In this document: positions 24,201 to 36,168 of the stretch, piece by piece | Numbering within the stretch: the stretch's first letter is position 1 | How the letters are laid out: every line of letters starts with the position of its first letter | Assembly (NCBI GenBank): GCA_020536535.1 | Contig: JAHLWZ010000923.1 | Coordinates: forward strand, 1 to 46,754 | Length of the DNA: 46,754 nt | Direction of reading: 5' to 3' | Origin: Pelomyxa schiedti | Taxonomy: Eukaryota > Evosea > Pelobiontida > Pelomyxidae | Position numbers and translations under genes: made by a program | The notes under the pieces: generated by a model | What the model saw: the letters and a program-made list of their open reading frames with translations, nothing else | The model's database searches: none | What the model was told of the DNA's origin: nothing

Positions 24201-26742
24201 AGAATGTGTCTCTTTTTACATTGTCATCACTCCATCTGTTTCTACAGTTTGTGATGATGCTATTTTTTGTATTGACAATATTGTCTGTAGGTTCAATGGT
24301 GTGACTGGGCACACTTTGGGTATTTTGGTATCCAAAAGTGTCCACCCCACCACAAACGTGGGATATAAAGTACATTCTGAAGTTGGTAATGATAATCAGA
24401 GAGGGCTTCTGCTTTGGAACCCCCAAAGGTTCTGAGTTTGTGTGGATTGGTGGATGTGTAGGAGACTTGGAAGAGAGTGACTGGTCAGTTGTGTTAACTC
24501 CCAATGTTGAATATTTTTGAACACCGCTTTTTTCAAATGGCTCACAAAGAGGAGGAGGTACAACAGGCTCAACGTTCAGAGGTGACTTTGTTCTTTTATC
24601 ATCATGGGAGTGTTCGTAAACCTCACCAGTGTGAAGAGAGTGGCCCCCTACGTGACTTCTTGAAGACTTGCCCTTGGATAGGGCACATAAAATGTCGTAG
24701 AGTTGCAGTGATGGTGACGCGTCTACACTTGAAGTATCTATATGTGGAGGCTCTATATTTGAAAGGTAGGGGGGTTCAACATAATGTGACCGGGAATGGG
24801 GTGAAGGAGACCTATCATATTTCCTAGAATGGTGAACTGAATCAGAGAGACAGTCGGGTGAAAAGGAGTGATGGCGTGAAGGGTGGTCTAGCTCAGGAGA
24901 TGCTGACGAGGGCTCATATCGCCCGGAGTGACCATGATGGGAGTGCGAATCACTATAATCAGAATGATGATGGTTAGGTGATTTAGAATGTCTTTCAGGT
25001 GACAAGGAAGTATCAGCTGACTCCTGTCTCTCTGATGAGTGGTGGTGCCTGCTGCGTGATTGGTGGTGCCGTTCAGGAGAATGATCATGGTGGGTTTTTC
25101 CTGTATCGTGACGCAACTCAGGTGAATGGCTGTGGTGGGTTTCTGGTGATTTGATGCAGCGTTCAGGTGAGTGGTGCCTGTGCCTCTCTGGAGAGTGGTG
25201 ACCATGTTTCTCTGAGGAGTGATGGCGCTCAAGGTAGTAGTGAGAGGGCTGCTCTGATGGGTGGTACTTGGTGTGAGAAAAGCCATCTATTGGAGGAAAA
25301 GACGCTGTGAGGCGTAGATCTAAGCAAGGTTGAGACGGGGATGGGCACCGTCTTATGGATACAGGAACAGGTGGATGAGCATGAAAATATTGAATTGGCT
25401 GAGGAGAGTAGGCTCTCTCCATGCGACTGGGAGAGTTTTCAGAAATGGTGAAAGGAGCTGAGGGGTGAAAAGCCACTGGTGCATATGGGAAAGGTAGGGG
25501 TAAGGGTCTTGGGGAGGAATGAGTTTTTAGGGCACTATGAGAGTACCCTGAGCTTCTTGTATTTTGCCCATAAGGGTAATATTTCAAAGGGGGAGCAGGG
25601 AGTGGGCGTCTAGAGGCAGAGGTTTGGGTATCAGGATCCCTCACTGGTTGCAGATGTGGACTGTATTTTGAGTGACTACTTCTGGTTTCTCTTGAGCTTT
25701 GTGGTGGGGTTGGAATGGAGTGAAGCTTTGGTGGGTTTGGAAGAGGTCGAGGGGATACAGTTTGGGGACCTGGTCTTCTGCTGAAAGAAGAAGATTTTCC
25801 AGTAGAGGAAATCCTCACCAAATTTGTGAGTAAAAGAGCTGATTGTGAGCTTCCTTGCGTTATGCGGTTATTGGTTGACAGTTCAGGGGAGGAAGAAACA
25901 CCACTTTCAAGAGAAACGGGCTCTGATTTTGCTAAATTTGGAGTGGATTCCAGCATTAATGCTGGGGACACAGAAGTGTCAGATGAAACAGGACTTGCAG
26001 TTGGAGTTGGCGAGGAAGGAGCGGATTTACTAGCCCGTATAATTGGAGGTGAAGGAAGTGGCCTGGGAGGCTTGGAAGCCACAACCCACGGCGCATTCCC
26101 TGCACCACATGATCCAATTTGTTCTTGGCCAGCTTCCACATCAGCCACATCATCCCCCTGCACTGTTCCTTGTTGTTGGTTCTGTACTTGTTGCAGTGAA
26201 TGTTTTTGCCTCTGTTCCTGCTGGCTCTGGTTTTGGTTTTGGTTTTGCATTTGCAATTGCATTTGAATTTGAATTTGTTGTTGACGTGGCGGTTCAAGGG
26301 GCACGCTGGGGGTTGGAGGCGGGGATTTCGACGGGATGGCAGCAATTACCTGCTCACCCCGCAGAATCTCGAGGTCGCAGTCTACGCCGTAAAACACGAA
26401 TCTCTGAGTGAGCTTCATTCGCCCACCGGCACAAAATGTCGCCGTCACAGGCACAGGCATCGGCATAGTGACGGGCACGACGGCCGCAGTAGCAGTGGTG
26501 CCTCCTGCCGCTGTGCCTGACGGCGATGATGGGATTGATGACACGGAGAATGGGGATGGGACTGGGGGTTGATGACGGGGTTTGGAGGGAACTACCACTC
26601 CAAGGATGTTTGGGTGCGATGTTTCTGGCTGTGGTGATTGGTGTTGTTCGGGGGTGTTTGTGGTGCTGCTGTTGTTGCATTCGGTGGGGAGTGCTGGGGG
26701 TGTTGTGGCTCTGGCGATGTGCTCGGCGAGCTTGGAAAACAT
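21281..26742 (-). CDS. Myotubularin-family phosphatase with split PH-GRAM and C-terminal SH3
   Basis: Exon 1 (26742-24057, 895 codons) starts [16 protein letters not shown]. Its PH-GRAM begins at residues 105-137 ([20 protein letters not shown]) and resumes near residue 779 ([14 protein letters not shown]; then [13 protein letters not shown] and [12 protein letters not shown]). Later exons add [14 protein letters not shown], a match to the family core [20 protein letters not shown], and the phosphatase loop CLDGSDRS near 23056-23024. Next come [45 protein letters not shown] and GTFLADC. An SH3 domain ([16 protein letters not shown], then [11 protein letters not shown]) lies near 21980-21830, and a proline-rich tail ends at 21281. 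Myotubularins remove the 3-phosphate of PI3P and PI(3,5)P2 on endosomes. Cys and Arg of the CX5R loop are kept, but the usual CSDGWDRT is altered, so activity is likely but not certain. Confidence 0.88.
24430..26330 (-). repeat. Low-complexity insert (S/P/H/Q-rich) inside the PH-GRAM domain
   Basis: About 640 codons between the two GRAM halves are dominated by Ser, Pro, Gln and His. Within about 24890-25290 a loose repeat around HHSPERH recurs many times with SP and RS dipeptides, and near 26180-26280 there is a Q/N/M-rich run. The frame stays open throughout, and no splice pair that would remove it is obvious. Confidence 0.8.
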
Positions 26743-27061
26743 TATTGTGGGAAGACAGTATGCTGAAAACGAAATAAACGGAGACGACGATTGGGGGAGG
26801 CAGGGAAGCGGTGTCAAAAAAACGCGGCGTCGTCGTTGTTTTTTGGGTTTAAAAAAAGGCAGTTTTTGAGAGCTCACGGAAAAGAACGGGGTTCGGCACC
26901 AAAAAGGAATGTGGCTACTCCAAATACCAGGGAGACGAAACTGTTTTGTTATTGAGGTTTTTCCTTGTCCAACAGGCACAAGGAGAATGGATGATCACTT
27001 TGTGACATTCAAAAGGTGCGAAATGTATGGTTGTTTCTTTTTGTCCCAAAGAGCGGTTCAT
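26743..27061. promoter_or_regulatory. Upstream region of the myotubularin gene
   Basis: About 320 bases lie between the myotubularin start and the end of the START gene, both on the minus strand. The frame stays open upstream to 26979 but has no conserved content, so I treat it as 5' leader plus promoter. No motif is recognised. Confidence 0.35.
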
Positions 27062-28444
27062 TCATTGAAGTCTATTGCCACAGTTGGAGCAGAACCTTCC
27101 GGCAGCAGGTGAAAAACAAGAATTGCAGCAATTGACCAGCTTACTACCACAGTTGCTGCAAAAGCGGCCATTCACAGCCTGCTGACATGTAGGACACCCA
27201 AGAACTGTGCCTACAGAAGATGAAGAAGCTGATGTTGATAATGGTGTGGAAGGAGGTGATGTGTTTACTGTTGTTGATGTTGTCGCTGGTGTTGATGGAG
27301 TTGGTGTGGGTGTGTGGCGTTCTGGCGAGGCCGGCTCCGTTGGGGTGGAACTTGTTCCGGAATGTGATGTTGATGGAGTTGGGGATGGTGATGTTTCCCT
27401 CTCTTTGGGTGGTGCCTTGACGGGAGAAATGTAGTAATCCACACCTTCGGGTTCGCCTTCTGTCATTGATAGCCTTTGCATCTTCAGGTAGTTATTGTAC
27501 ATATCTCCGGCCATACCGCCGGTATTGGCAAGCCCACTTGATAAACCGTGAGGCTTCAGACGGGATTCTGGGGGAGGATCAATGGGAACTCCAACAAGAG
27601 AATGTGCCATTTCCCGAATTCTTGACAAGCGAGTGGCACAATATAGCTTTTCAGCCTCGGTGAACTTCAAGTGAAGCCAACCAGTGAAATCAAAGCAGGA
27701 TATGTAGGTGACGTTGGAAGATGGTGGTGCGGAATCGGGTATTGAAGACACCTGCACTCCACAAAACATCATAATGCCACGGCAGAAGGTCTTGTTTATA
27801 GGAATATTGGGAGCCTCAAAGGATGCTCCCCAGCACTCAAACGAATCTGCCCCATTTGTATAATTGTGTGCTCTAAGAAAGGAGACATCACGTTTTGGGC
27901 ATGTAGCCGACAGTGTCTTGTGCTGCATATACAACTATTTGGGTGTTGGAAATAATTTGGGAAAAAAAAATCCCATGTACCAATTGTGGGTTTCCATCTT
28001 CAACAACTTGAATAGAAGCTACAGTTGTCCTATTCCACTGGAAGCACGTTAAAAATTCCGTGTGAAGTAAAGTTCAACAACACATATAAACACCTCACAC
28101 TCAACTCAAAACTTCCTTCGGCAGTCAGTACAAGCCACACCACCTATCTTATAAAGCAAAGACAGAAGTAATAGAAACAAAAATACCTTCGCTTCACTGT
28201 TCCAGTAAACATCAAAGACCATTTTTGGTGGGGCCTTTATCACGCCCCTTGCTCTCGTGCAATAAACCTCGTATTTCCCCCCAGGAGAGCAATGCACTCG
28301 AGAGGACAGACGATCGACTCCCGGCTCATCCGTTGGTATTTCCGACCACCCGTCTTCGGACGAGCACCACTCGTCTACTAGCGCCTTGCACTGTTGCAAT
28401 GACGTGGACGCCTGCTCGCTGCGCGCAACTGCAGCCCCCTTCAT
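27062..28444 (-). CDS. START-domain lipid-transfer-like protein with C-terminal double zinc ribbon
   Basis: Exons 28444-28187, 28037-27981 and 27934-27062 join in phase to give 395 residues (start MKGAAVARSEQAST). Residues from about 25 to 235 form a START domain: DGWSEIPTDEPGV, YCTRARGVIKAPPKMVFDVY, WNRTTVASIQVVEDG, CPKRDVSFLRAHNY, VTYISCFDFTGWLHLKF. START folds bind one sterol or phospholipid in a tunnel. A Ser/Thr/Pro-rich linker follows. The end carries two Cys4 ribbons (CPTC...CSNCG and CCNSC...CSNCG), a double-zinc-ribbon type module that may bind protein or nucleic acid. The partner and lipid cannot be read. Splice sites are canonical and the C-terminus is complete. Confidence 0.88.
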
Positions 28445-28824
28445 TTCGTTTTTGGTTGTTTTGTTGGTGTCTGGGCTCGGCGTTGTAATTCGTTGCCTGT
28501 TGGTGTGGAGCTTTGTTTTTTGGTGTTGAAAATCCAAGAGGCAAATTTCGTGCCCCTTGATTTCAGAAATGTTCTTCTTGGTATGTTGTTCGTCTTTCAT
28601 TCTGGATTCATCATGCCATACTGGTTACACCACCTTAGCCCGACAGCCTGGCCAACCAATGCTTCCACCACAGCAATACTAACAACAAGGGAAACCAACA
28701 TCACCAAACTAAATCACAATGAATTCAAGGTTGTTCGAAAAAAGAACTTCATTTTTTGTGTAGAAACAGTGCTGGTGGAGTTGTTCCGAGGAGGGTGAGT
28801 ACGAGTCACTTGAGGCTTTAGGCT
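28445..28824. other. Intergenic region between the START and CHD genes
   Basis: About 380 bases separate the START gene start from the CHD gene stop, both on the minus strand. It should contain the START promoter and the CHD 3' UTR. A plus ORF of about 100 codons crosses it, but it has no recognisable content. Confidence 0.4.
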
Positions 28825-31800
28825 TCAACTGGAAGGAGAACTTGGGTTAGAGTCCGCACCACTGGGAGGAGAAGCGGCGGCGGATGTTGATGTGGTGTTT
28901 GTTTTGAACTCATTTTGTGCGGAACTGAGGTTTGACGGTGGTGGGGGTGGTGCACACCCAACTGGTGAGTTTGGTGCGAGGGTGGAAGACGCGGTTTTTG
29001 GGGTTGGCCTTCTGCCACTGCGCGATTTTGATGACTGCGGTGGTAAAGCATGTCCGCGTGTTGTGGTTGTAGTTGTTGTTGAGGTGGTGTGTTTTGGAGG
29101 TGTGGTGGCAAGCTGCCGGCCGTGATTGTTGCCGGGTGCGTGGCCGCGATTCCTGATGTTGGGGGACTCATCACTTGCAGGACTGAGGCTCCCAGAGCTC
29201 TCACTCCCGGAAAAGTTGTAGTCATCTTCTGCAGCTGCGGGACCCTGGTTGTCACTTCCAGACTGACTGTCACTCCCATAAACATCAACTTTGGGGTGTC
29301 TTCTCCTTGCGCTTGTCCTCACAGCTCCATGTTCGTGCCAAGTAATAGAACTTCCCGCCATTGACGCCGCTGTGCTAGCAGCAGTCGCAGAAGCAGACGC
29401 ACTATGCCGTTTACGGCGAGAGTTGGGAGCAGTTTGTAGGTCTTTATTCTTCCTGATACAATCAAGTAAGAATTTGATGTGTTCATGAAGTGTATCGTCA
29501 CTTGGCCAAGAGGCTGCGGCGCTTTTGTTGGGTGTTGAAGAGAGCTTCTTGGCACCAATACGAACTTTTATTGTACTGGACGACTTGGAACTTGAGGTTG
29601 TGCTCCACTTAGTAGCATCTGGGGAATTCGCATCATCTCCATATTGTTGAATGTCTTTGGTGAAGCACAGCTCGTAATCAGCACAAATGGCTGGGTAACA
29701 CCCCCATCCATGCTTGAATGTCCCCAATAATAAATCTCGGTCGCGTGTAACATCCCACCATGGAGTAAGTCTACGTCCAAAGTCCAACACGGTGTAATTA
29801 TTAGGAGTTGATGCTGTGGAAATCTCGTTGTTTAGTTGTTCAAGGAGCCTCATTCGGTCTGCTATTTCACTTAACTTCGTAGAAATTTCATCCTGTCCAA
29901 TAGAAGAAATGGGACTGTCTTCATCAGGTCTTTTCCTTCGCGACTTGGTGCGTGAGAATCGGTCTGACGTCTTGAGGGCGTTGAGGCGATCTAATACTGT
30001 CTTGAAGATTTGCTTGTCACTTGGAAGGGCAATAAGAATGCACTGCTGTAAAAATGTGCATACGATGTCCGACAACTCGTGATGGGCGTGGTGCGAAAAC
30101 CCAACTGACCTGCTCTGAATAAGTTTCCAGCATGGTCGGCAGTACAGTAAAAAAGCTTCAAACAGTGCTCGTGGCTGATTCGAACTAAGCCAGTCCAAGG
30201 AGAGAATATCGCAAGTGGGCTTCTTACTCACGGTGGGGGGAAGTGTGGGATTTGCAGAACGTTTGGATTTAGTGTTTGATCGTAGTGCTTGTGGTGGGGG
30301 AGATGATGACATTGGGTGTTTTTTTGACTTTTTCTTGTTTCTTGGGTCGGAATCATCATCCGATAGATGCTGTGATTGTTGTGCACTATCAACCTTATAG
30401 ACTTTTCTCTTCCTTCGCGAAAAATCAATATCACTTAGCCACTCCAGAATCTTAGCTTGCTCTTCAACAAAAAGAGTTGTTGTATGGCTTGCACAGAACA
30501 ACAGTAAGTTCCGTAAATTGTCTCTATCTGGGGGTATCCTGCCCTTGGCTTCATTGTATCCTGTGATCATTGCTTCCACAAGTCCTTGTAAGCTGTGCAA
30601 AAAGCCTTCTTTTTTCGATTCCAGCCACACTCGTTGCTCACTTTCACTTTTGCCAGCAACAAGGTTAGTAATTTGATCCAGCAAGGATTTTGCTGTTGCT
30701 GCTTGGGGGAGCACCTTTTCCCAAAAGTGTGGGTCTTTCACATCAAGACTTGCAGTCTGCTCATCCAAATGAAAAGTGGCTTTGCTAAACATACTTCCTT
30801 GGTTGTCTTCCTTCCATACAACACGTGAACTGCGCTTGACAAGGATGTTTTCTATGTCATCTTCACAAAAACTGGCACTGGCTTGATCGGCTTCCCCCTC
30901 ACGGAATAGGTCATACGCACCATACCGAAGCATGTCATTTATCTCCTCCTTTGACAGACCTGAAGAAGTTGCGGCGGACTGTTTGGCAGTGCCAGTGCCA
31001 GTACTACTCACTGTTGCGTGATTGTTGTTATTTGAGCCAATAGAGTGCAGAACCACTTGATCTAGTCCCAGTTTCTTAGAGGCACGGTCGAACATTATCA
31101 TTTCGTATGTATTGCGAGAGAGGAGTCTGTAGACTTTAACATCTTTCTGTTGTCCAATCCGGTGGCACCGAGCTTGTGCTGTGATATTATAAAAATTAGA
31201 TGAGAAAGGATTTTCCCCACCCCCTTTTTCCCTCAACCTTGCACATCATTTTGAGGATTCCAGTCACTATCATAGATAACAACTGTATTTTTTTTTTTTG
31301 TGGGTTATTAAATAGTGTGGGTTTGCACGTTCTCTAACCTGTATCAGCGGCTGCCAAGTTAATCCCAAACCCCCCTGCTCGCGTGCTAAGTAAGAACACA
31401 AATCTTCGGTATTCTGGATTGCAAAATCTCTCGATAGACATCTGCCTGTCATTTGCTTTGACACCACCATCCAGCCGCTCATACAGATAGTTGTTGAACT
31501 GCAAATACTTCTCCAGAAGGTCCAGAACTCCCTTTAACTGGGAAAATATGAGGATCTTGTGGTGGGCAGCAAACAGCTTGGGAAGGAGTTTGTCGAGAAG
31601 CACTAGTTTGCCTGAACTACGGGTGAGAACAGTGTTGTAGTCCTCTGCCGTTTTAGTGAAGCCAGCTTCTTTCTCTTCCACACCGGGAATGAGGAACGGG
31701 TGATTGCACACCTTTCTCAACTGCATCACTATGTTGAGTAGATTGGGCACATTCGCGTTGTTGGCACATCCTTTGTTAAGAAACTCGCGGTTCTTCTCCA

Positions 31801-34800
31801 ATATGGCGCGGTAGTACTGTTTCTGTAAAACAGTCAATTCTACTTCCACCACAGTTTCTTCCTTGGGAGGAATTGACTTCTCCACGTCGCCCTTCATACG
31901 GCGCAGCAGATGGGGATGCAAAACATCCTGCAATTTTTTGACCTGCCCTTCGTCCTGTAAATTTTCGAACTGATCAAGAAAGTCATCTTGGCTGGCGAAA
32001 TGAACTGGCTCAATGAAATTCAGCAATGACCACAACTCCTTTGTATTGTTCTGTATGGGGGTACCTGAAAGTGGTTTTTTTGTTTTATTGTAAGTCACTT
32101 TGGTATCTGAAACGAGCGAACAAACCAGTCAAGAGGATTCGGTGGTATCCTTTTATCGTTTTCAAAGTTGTGATAAGTTTTGACTGAGAATTTTTCATCC
32201 GATGAGCTTCATCAACGACAATTACTTGCCACTGAATACGGGCCAAATCGTTCGCGTCAGTCATTACCATCTCGTATGTTGTTACGAGAACAGTAAACTT
32301 TATCTGCTTGCTCAATGGTCGGCCACTTTGATCCAGATAAAACCATTCATACTTCTTGATGTACTCACGGTTGTCTTTGTTCCCAATGTAGACGACCACA
32401 TTCATATCAGTCCATTCTTGCAACTCCTTGACCCAGTGTGCGATTGTGGTAAGAGGTGCAACAACAAGGAAAGGTCCAGGGAGTAGTTGCACGACTCGGA
32501 GATGCTCAAAAAAAGCTACAACTTGCACAGTTTTACCAAGTCCCATCTTTTAAAAAAGTTACAAGAAAAAAAGTGGTAGACAACTGTAATACCTCATCAG
32601 CCAATATGGAGCCCCTGCCCTGGCACCAGCAGAAAATGAGCCAATTTAAACCCTCCAATTGGTAAGGCCGAAGCATGTTACTTCCTTTGTATTCTGGTGT
32701 CTGTTCCATTTTGACCCATAGGCGAGAGGGAAGGGGTGCCGGAGGTGGCTCCCTTGGAAGAATGTGAAACCGGCGATAATCCTCTATCTTTTTATCATCC
32801 TTGAAGTCTTCAGCAAACTCCCATGTGGACTCTGTGTAAGATAACCCCACCCATTTCACCAAGTACATTGGCTTCTTTCCCTCTTCAAGATCCACCTCCC
32901 CAGATGCAATAATCCTATCAACTTGAATATATTCAGGAGGAAAGAATTCCTCAGCACACGGGTCTTCACTGGCGCCGGCAGCAGGATGTTGTTCATTTCC
33001 GCGCTTTGTCCAGTACCGTTTGATCTTGGCAGCACCTTGTTTTCCTTCTTGTTGTAGTAGTTGAGGTTCCGTGATCCACTCACAATGCACATAGGATTTA
33101 TCTCTCCATTTCACTAAGTACTTGACAACTGGTTGAGTGGGTGCTGGGGTTACAGTAACAACGTTTGGTGTTATGGCTGCTGCACTATTGACAGGAATAC
33201 TACCAGAAGTCGCTGATGTCTCTGACTTTGTTTCATGGTTCTCTGCTGTTGTGGGCCTTTTTTCGTCAGGGGGTTCAGGCTGTTCAGATTTCACTTTTGA
33301 ATCCCGTTCTTGGGGTGGCTCATTTGCTGGTTCTGCGACAGTAGTAGTAAGGGGAAGCTTCTCTGTTCCCCCCGACACCTCCTCTTCTTTCGTCACTACA
33401 TTAATCTCTCCCGTCGTTGTTTCTACTTTAACATCCCCTGTCGTTTTCTCTTCGGTAGTTTTCGTTGTCGCAACAATAGGCACTTCATTCTTCATCACTG
33501 AGTCTGAAACAGTTGTTGCTTTGGAAACTACTTCCTTTGCCTTGTTTTCCTTGGCAGGTACAACTTCTTTAGCCTTGGCTTCAGTTTTGTACTCTACAAC
33601 GTGAGCAATAATCTTTTCAATGACGTCTCTGTCTTCATCTTTTTTCTGTAAGATTCGTTAAATTCACCAGGGTAAAAACTCACCCACTTCGGGAGCTGTA
33701 AAGGCAGGGAAATCAAGTGCCGCTTCTACAGCAGGTGGGGTTGCTTCCTTTGTCTCGTTGAGGAGGGGAGATGTCGGTGCCGGTGAGGAAGACGGAGCAA
33801 TTGAGGAATAGGTTGGACTGTGAGGTGCTACTGATGACGTTGTTGTTGTCAGACCCGTGGCATTAATCATGTCTGGGAGGGATGTGGGATTACTGCTGGT
33901 AACCCCATTTTCTGGGGTGGAAACAGGAGCTTCGACAGTAGTGGAAGCGGCTTTCTTTCCTCTGCCTTTCTTGGGGATAACAGATGCTGCTGCACCTTCT
34001 TCAGCATCCTTGTATGCAACACGCCGCCTTTTTCGAAGGGAATATGTTGTTTTATCTTCATCTTCATCGTCATCTTCATCGAACTCAGCCAAATCCATTG
34101 CTTCTTTTGCTTTCAGGGATTGACGGCGTGTGCGCATGGGTCGGTTGTTAACCGCCATTTGTACCTGTGGTCCCTGTAGTACTTTTTGTGGTGTATTTTG
34201 CACATTAACTTGTTGAGTAAGGTGCTGCTGAAGTTGTTGCTGAAATGCCATGGGTTGTTGACTCCCCGCTGAAGGTGGACCTATGGGAAGGTCACGCTTT
34301 ATCTGTCCAAGCAAATCCACTGGAGAGCCAACAGAACCTGCTTTTTGAGAAGATTCGCCCTGTTTTGAAAAACAAATTAACTCAATATCCAAGACGGTTA
34401 GGAGTTTAACCTTGGCCAGTAATTGTTGAAGCGAACTGAGTTGGGAGTGTAAGAACTGCTGCTGTTGTATGAGGATGGTAGTCTCTTGTTGCTGTTGTGA
34501 ACTGGGGTGGGCTGACTGTAACTGTTGCAAACTTTGTTGGATTTGTTGTATTTTAGCAGTGCATAATTTCATATGTATCTGTTGTTGTGTAGATTGTGGT
34601 AGGGACTGAAAGAGTTTTTGAAGATTAGCCAACTGTGCCTGGTTAGATTGTGGGCTCGTGGAGGATACTATTTGTTGTAGTGCTGTCTGAGCCTGTGAAG
34701 TGTTGGATGTTGTTGATTGTGGTGAAGGAGGAGTGTTTTGTGGTGGTATTTTCTGCTGGGGAAGTTGACCCTGGAACGCCTGCTGATTTGGCAGTGAACT

Positions 34801-35928
34801 GCCCTGCGGAAGTTGTGTCTGGGTTTGTGGTAATGTTTGAGTTTGGGGCTGTTGCATGAGTTGAGCTTGTTGTTGCACTTGTTGTGCTTGTTGCAGTTGA
34901 GCTTGGAGTTGTAACTGAAAAGACTGGAACGAATTTGGTTGCTGTGGTTGAACTGCTGGTGGAGTTTGGAGAGGGGGGAGTTGACCCTGGCGCGACTGCA
35001 AGAGTTGTTGTTGCTGGGCGTGCCTTTGAGCTGTTAATTGTTGAAATTGCTGTAGTTGCTGTTGCTGTAGTAAAAGCAATTGTTGTTGACTTTGAGCCAG
35101 GCTTTGTGGAGTTTGTATCCCTTGTTGATGCTCTTGAGCAACGGGCTGTGGCTTCGGAACTTGTTGCGGTAATATAATACCCACAGGCAGTGATTGCTGA
35201 GGTCCAACTTGTTTCAATGCTTGAAGGAATGCCTGATGAAACTTTAAAATGATTTTAAGTGACTACTTTCACTTACCTCTGGTGTCTTTTGATCCTGAGT
35301 GATCCCGACTCGTGTCATGTTCCGTTGTACTTTTTCAGAGTTAGGCATCCATTGGTTTTTTTGGTGATATAATTATATATAATCTATCACTTAAAAAAGG
35401 GGGAAAAAAGAAAAAAAAGAAAAACAAAATAAACTCACGTAGTGCCTCGCCTTGAGCAAGTTCTGCTTTGGGCATTGGCGTAGGAATCACGCCATTGGGC
35501 AGTTGAACGTGGATTTTCAAGTTATCACCACTCCCAACACCAGTACCGCCAGATGCACTCATCGAGATCCCAGAGCTGTTGCCATTGAGGCCGTTGTTGT
35601 TGTTGTTGCCGCTGACTCCGCCGTTGAGATTGACATTTACACTGACGTTTACGTTTACGTTGGCGTTGCCTACGGCACCACTGACGCGACTCGGATCTAC
35701 CGGTGCAGTGTCAACAACCACACTTGTCGTAGTCGTAGTAATTTGCTGTTGTTGTGCCATCGGCTGTAGTACCGCTACCCCATTTAATTGTTGTTGTTGT
35801 TGCTGTTGCTGTTGCTGTTGCGTTATCGGCTGCGACGAAGGAAGACGCGACTGGGAATGGGACGGAGATTGAGATTGTGGGTGGGGATTGATTGCCGTAG
35901 TAGATGCGGCCGAGGCAGTGGGTTCCAT
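28825..35928 (-). CDS. CHD6-9 (Kismet)-like ATP-dependent chromatin remodeller
   Basis: The start is ATG 35928 (MEPTASAASTTAINPHP). Exons 35928-35439 and 35329-35277 and a long exon from 35232 encode a polyQ/N-rich disordered N-terminus. Tandem chromodomains lie at about 33130-32800 (VVKYLVKWRDKSYVHCEW and MYLVKWVGLSYTESTWEF). The SNF2 ATPase follows: Walker A is split by an intron (ILADE / MGLGKTVQ, about 32580-32540), the DEAH box is in VVVDEAHRMKN (about 32210), then TPIQNN, STRAGGFGINLAA and ARCHRIGQQKDVKVYRL. After it come KLGLDQVVLHS, EEINDMLRYGAYDLF, FCEDDIENIL and a SANT-like WWDVTRDRDLLLGTFKHGWG, the order seen in CHD6-9. The enzyme slides nucleosomes in the nucleus. The C-terminus is a Ser/Thr-rich tail ending at 28825. 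Confidence 0.9.
33700..35840 (-). repeat. Glutamine-rich N-terminal region of the CHD gene
   Basis: Repeated CAA/CAG codons give many Q-runs (e.g. 35788-35820 and through 34400-35220), with N and S runs. An acidic patch (DEDDDEDEDK, about 34060) is followed by basic RKRRR. This looks like a disordered activation or interaction region. Confidence 0.75.
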
Positions 35929-36168
35929 TTCCCCGAAATTTTGTCCGCTGCTGGTTTGGATTTCTCCGCCGATCAACAGTGCAGATTTTTCCGTTGCTTT
36001 TTTTTTCCCTTTTTCTTTTGCGGGTGTTGCACTTTGGTGGTTGTTGCTCCTTTTTTTCGTCAAAGAAAAAAAAAAGAAATCAAAGTTGAGGTTAGAGATT
36101 CCTGTTTAGATTTTTCAAATTGCAACTGCCGCCAAGAAGGAAAAAAATCGTTGAAAGACGAAAAATGA

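Noticed and set aside
23995-26979. A separate 994-codon gene
   Set aside because: It contains both halves of the PH-GRAM domain and splices in phase at 24057 into the myotubularin core, so it is exon 1 of that gene.
28493-28798. Plus ORF of 101 codons in the START/CHD gap
   Set aside because: No domain, and no splice or start context; it probably occurs by chance in UTR sequence.
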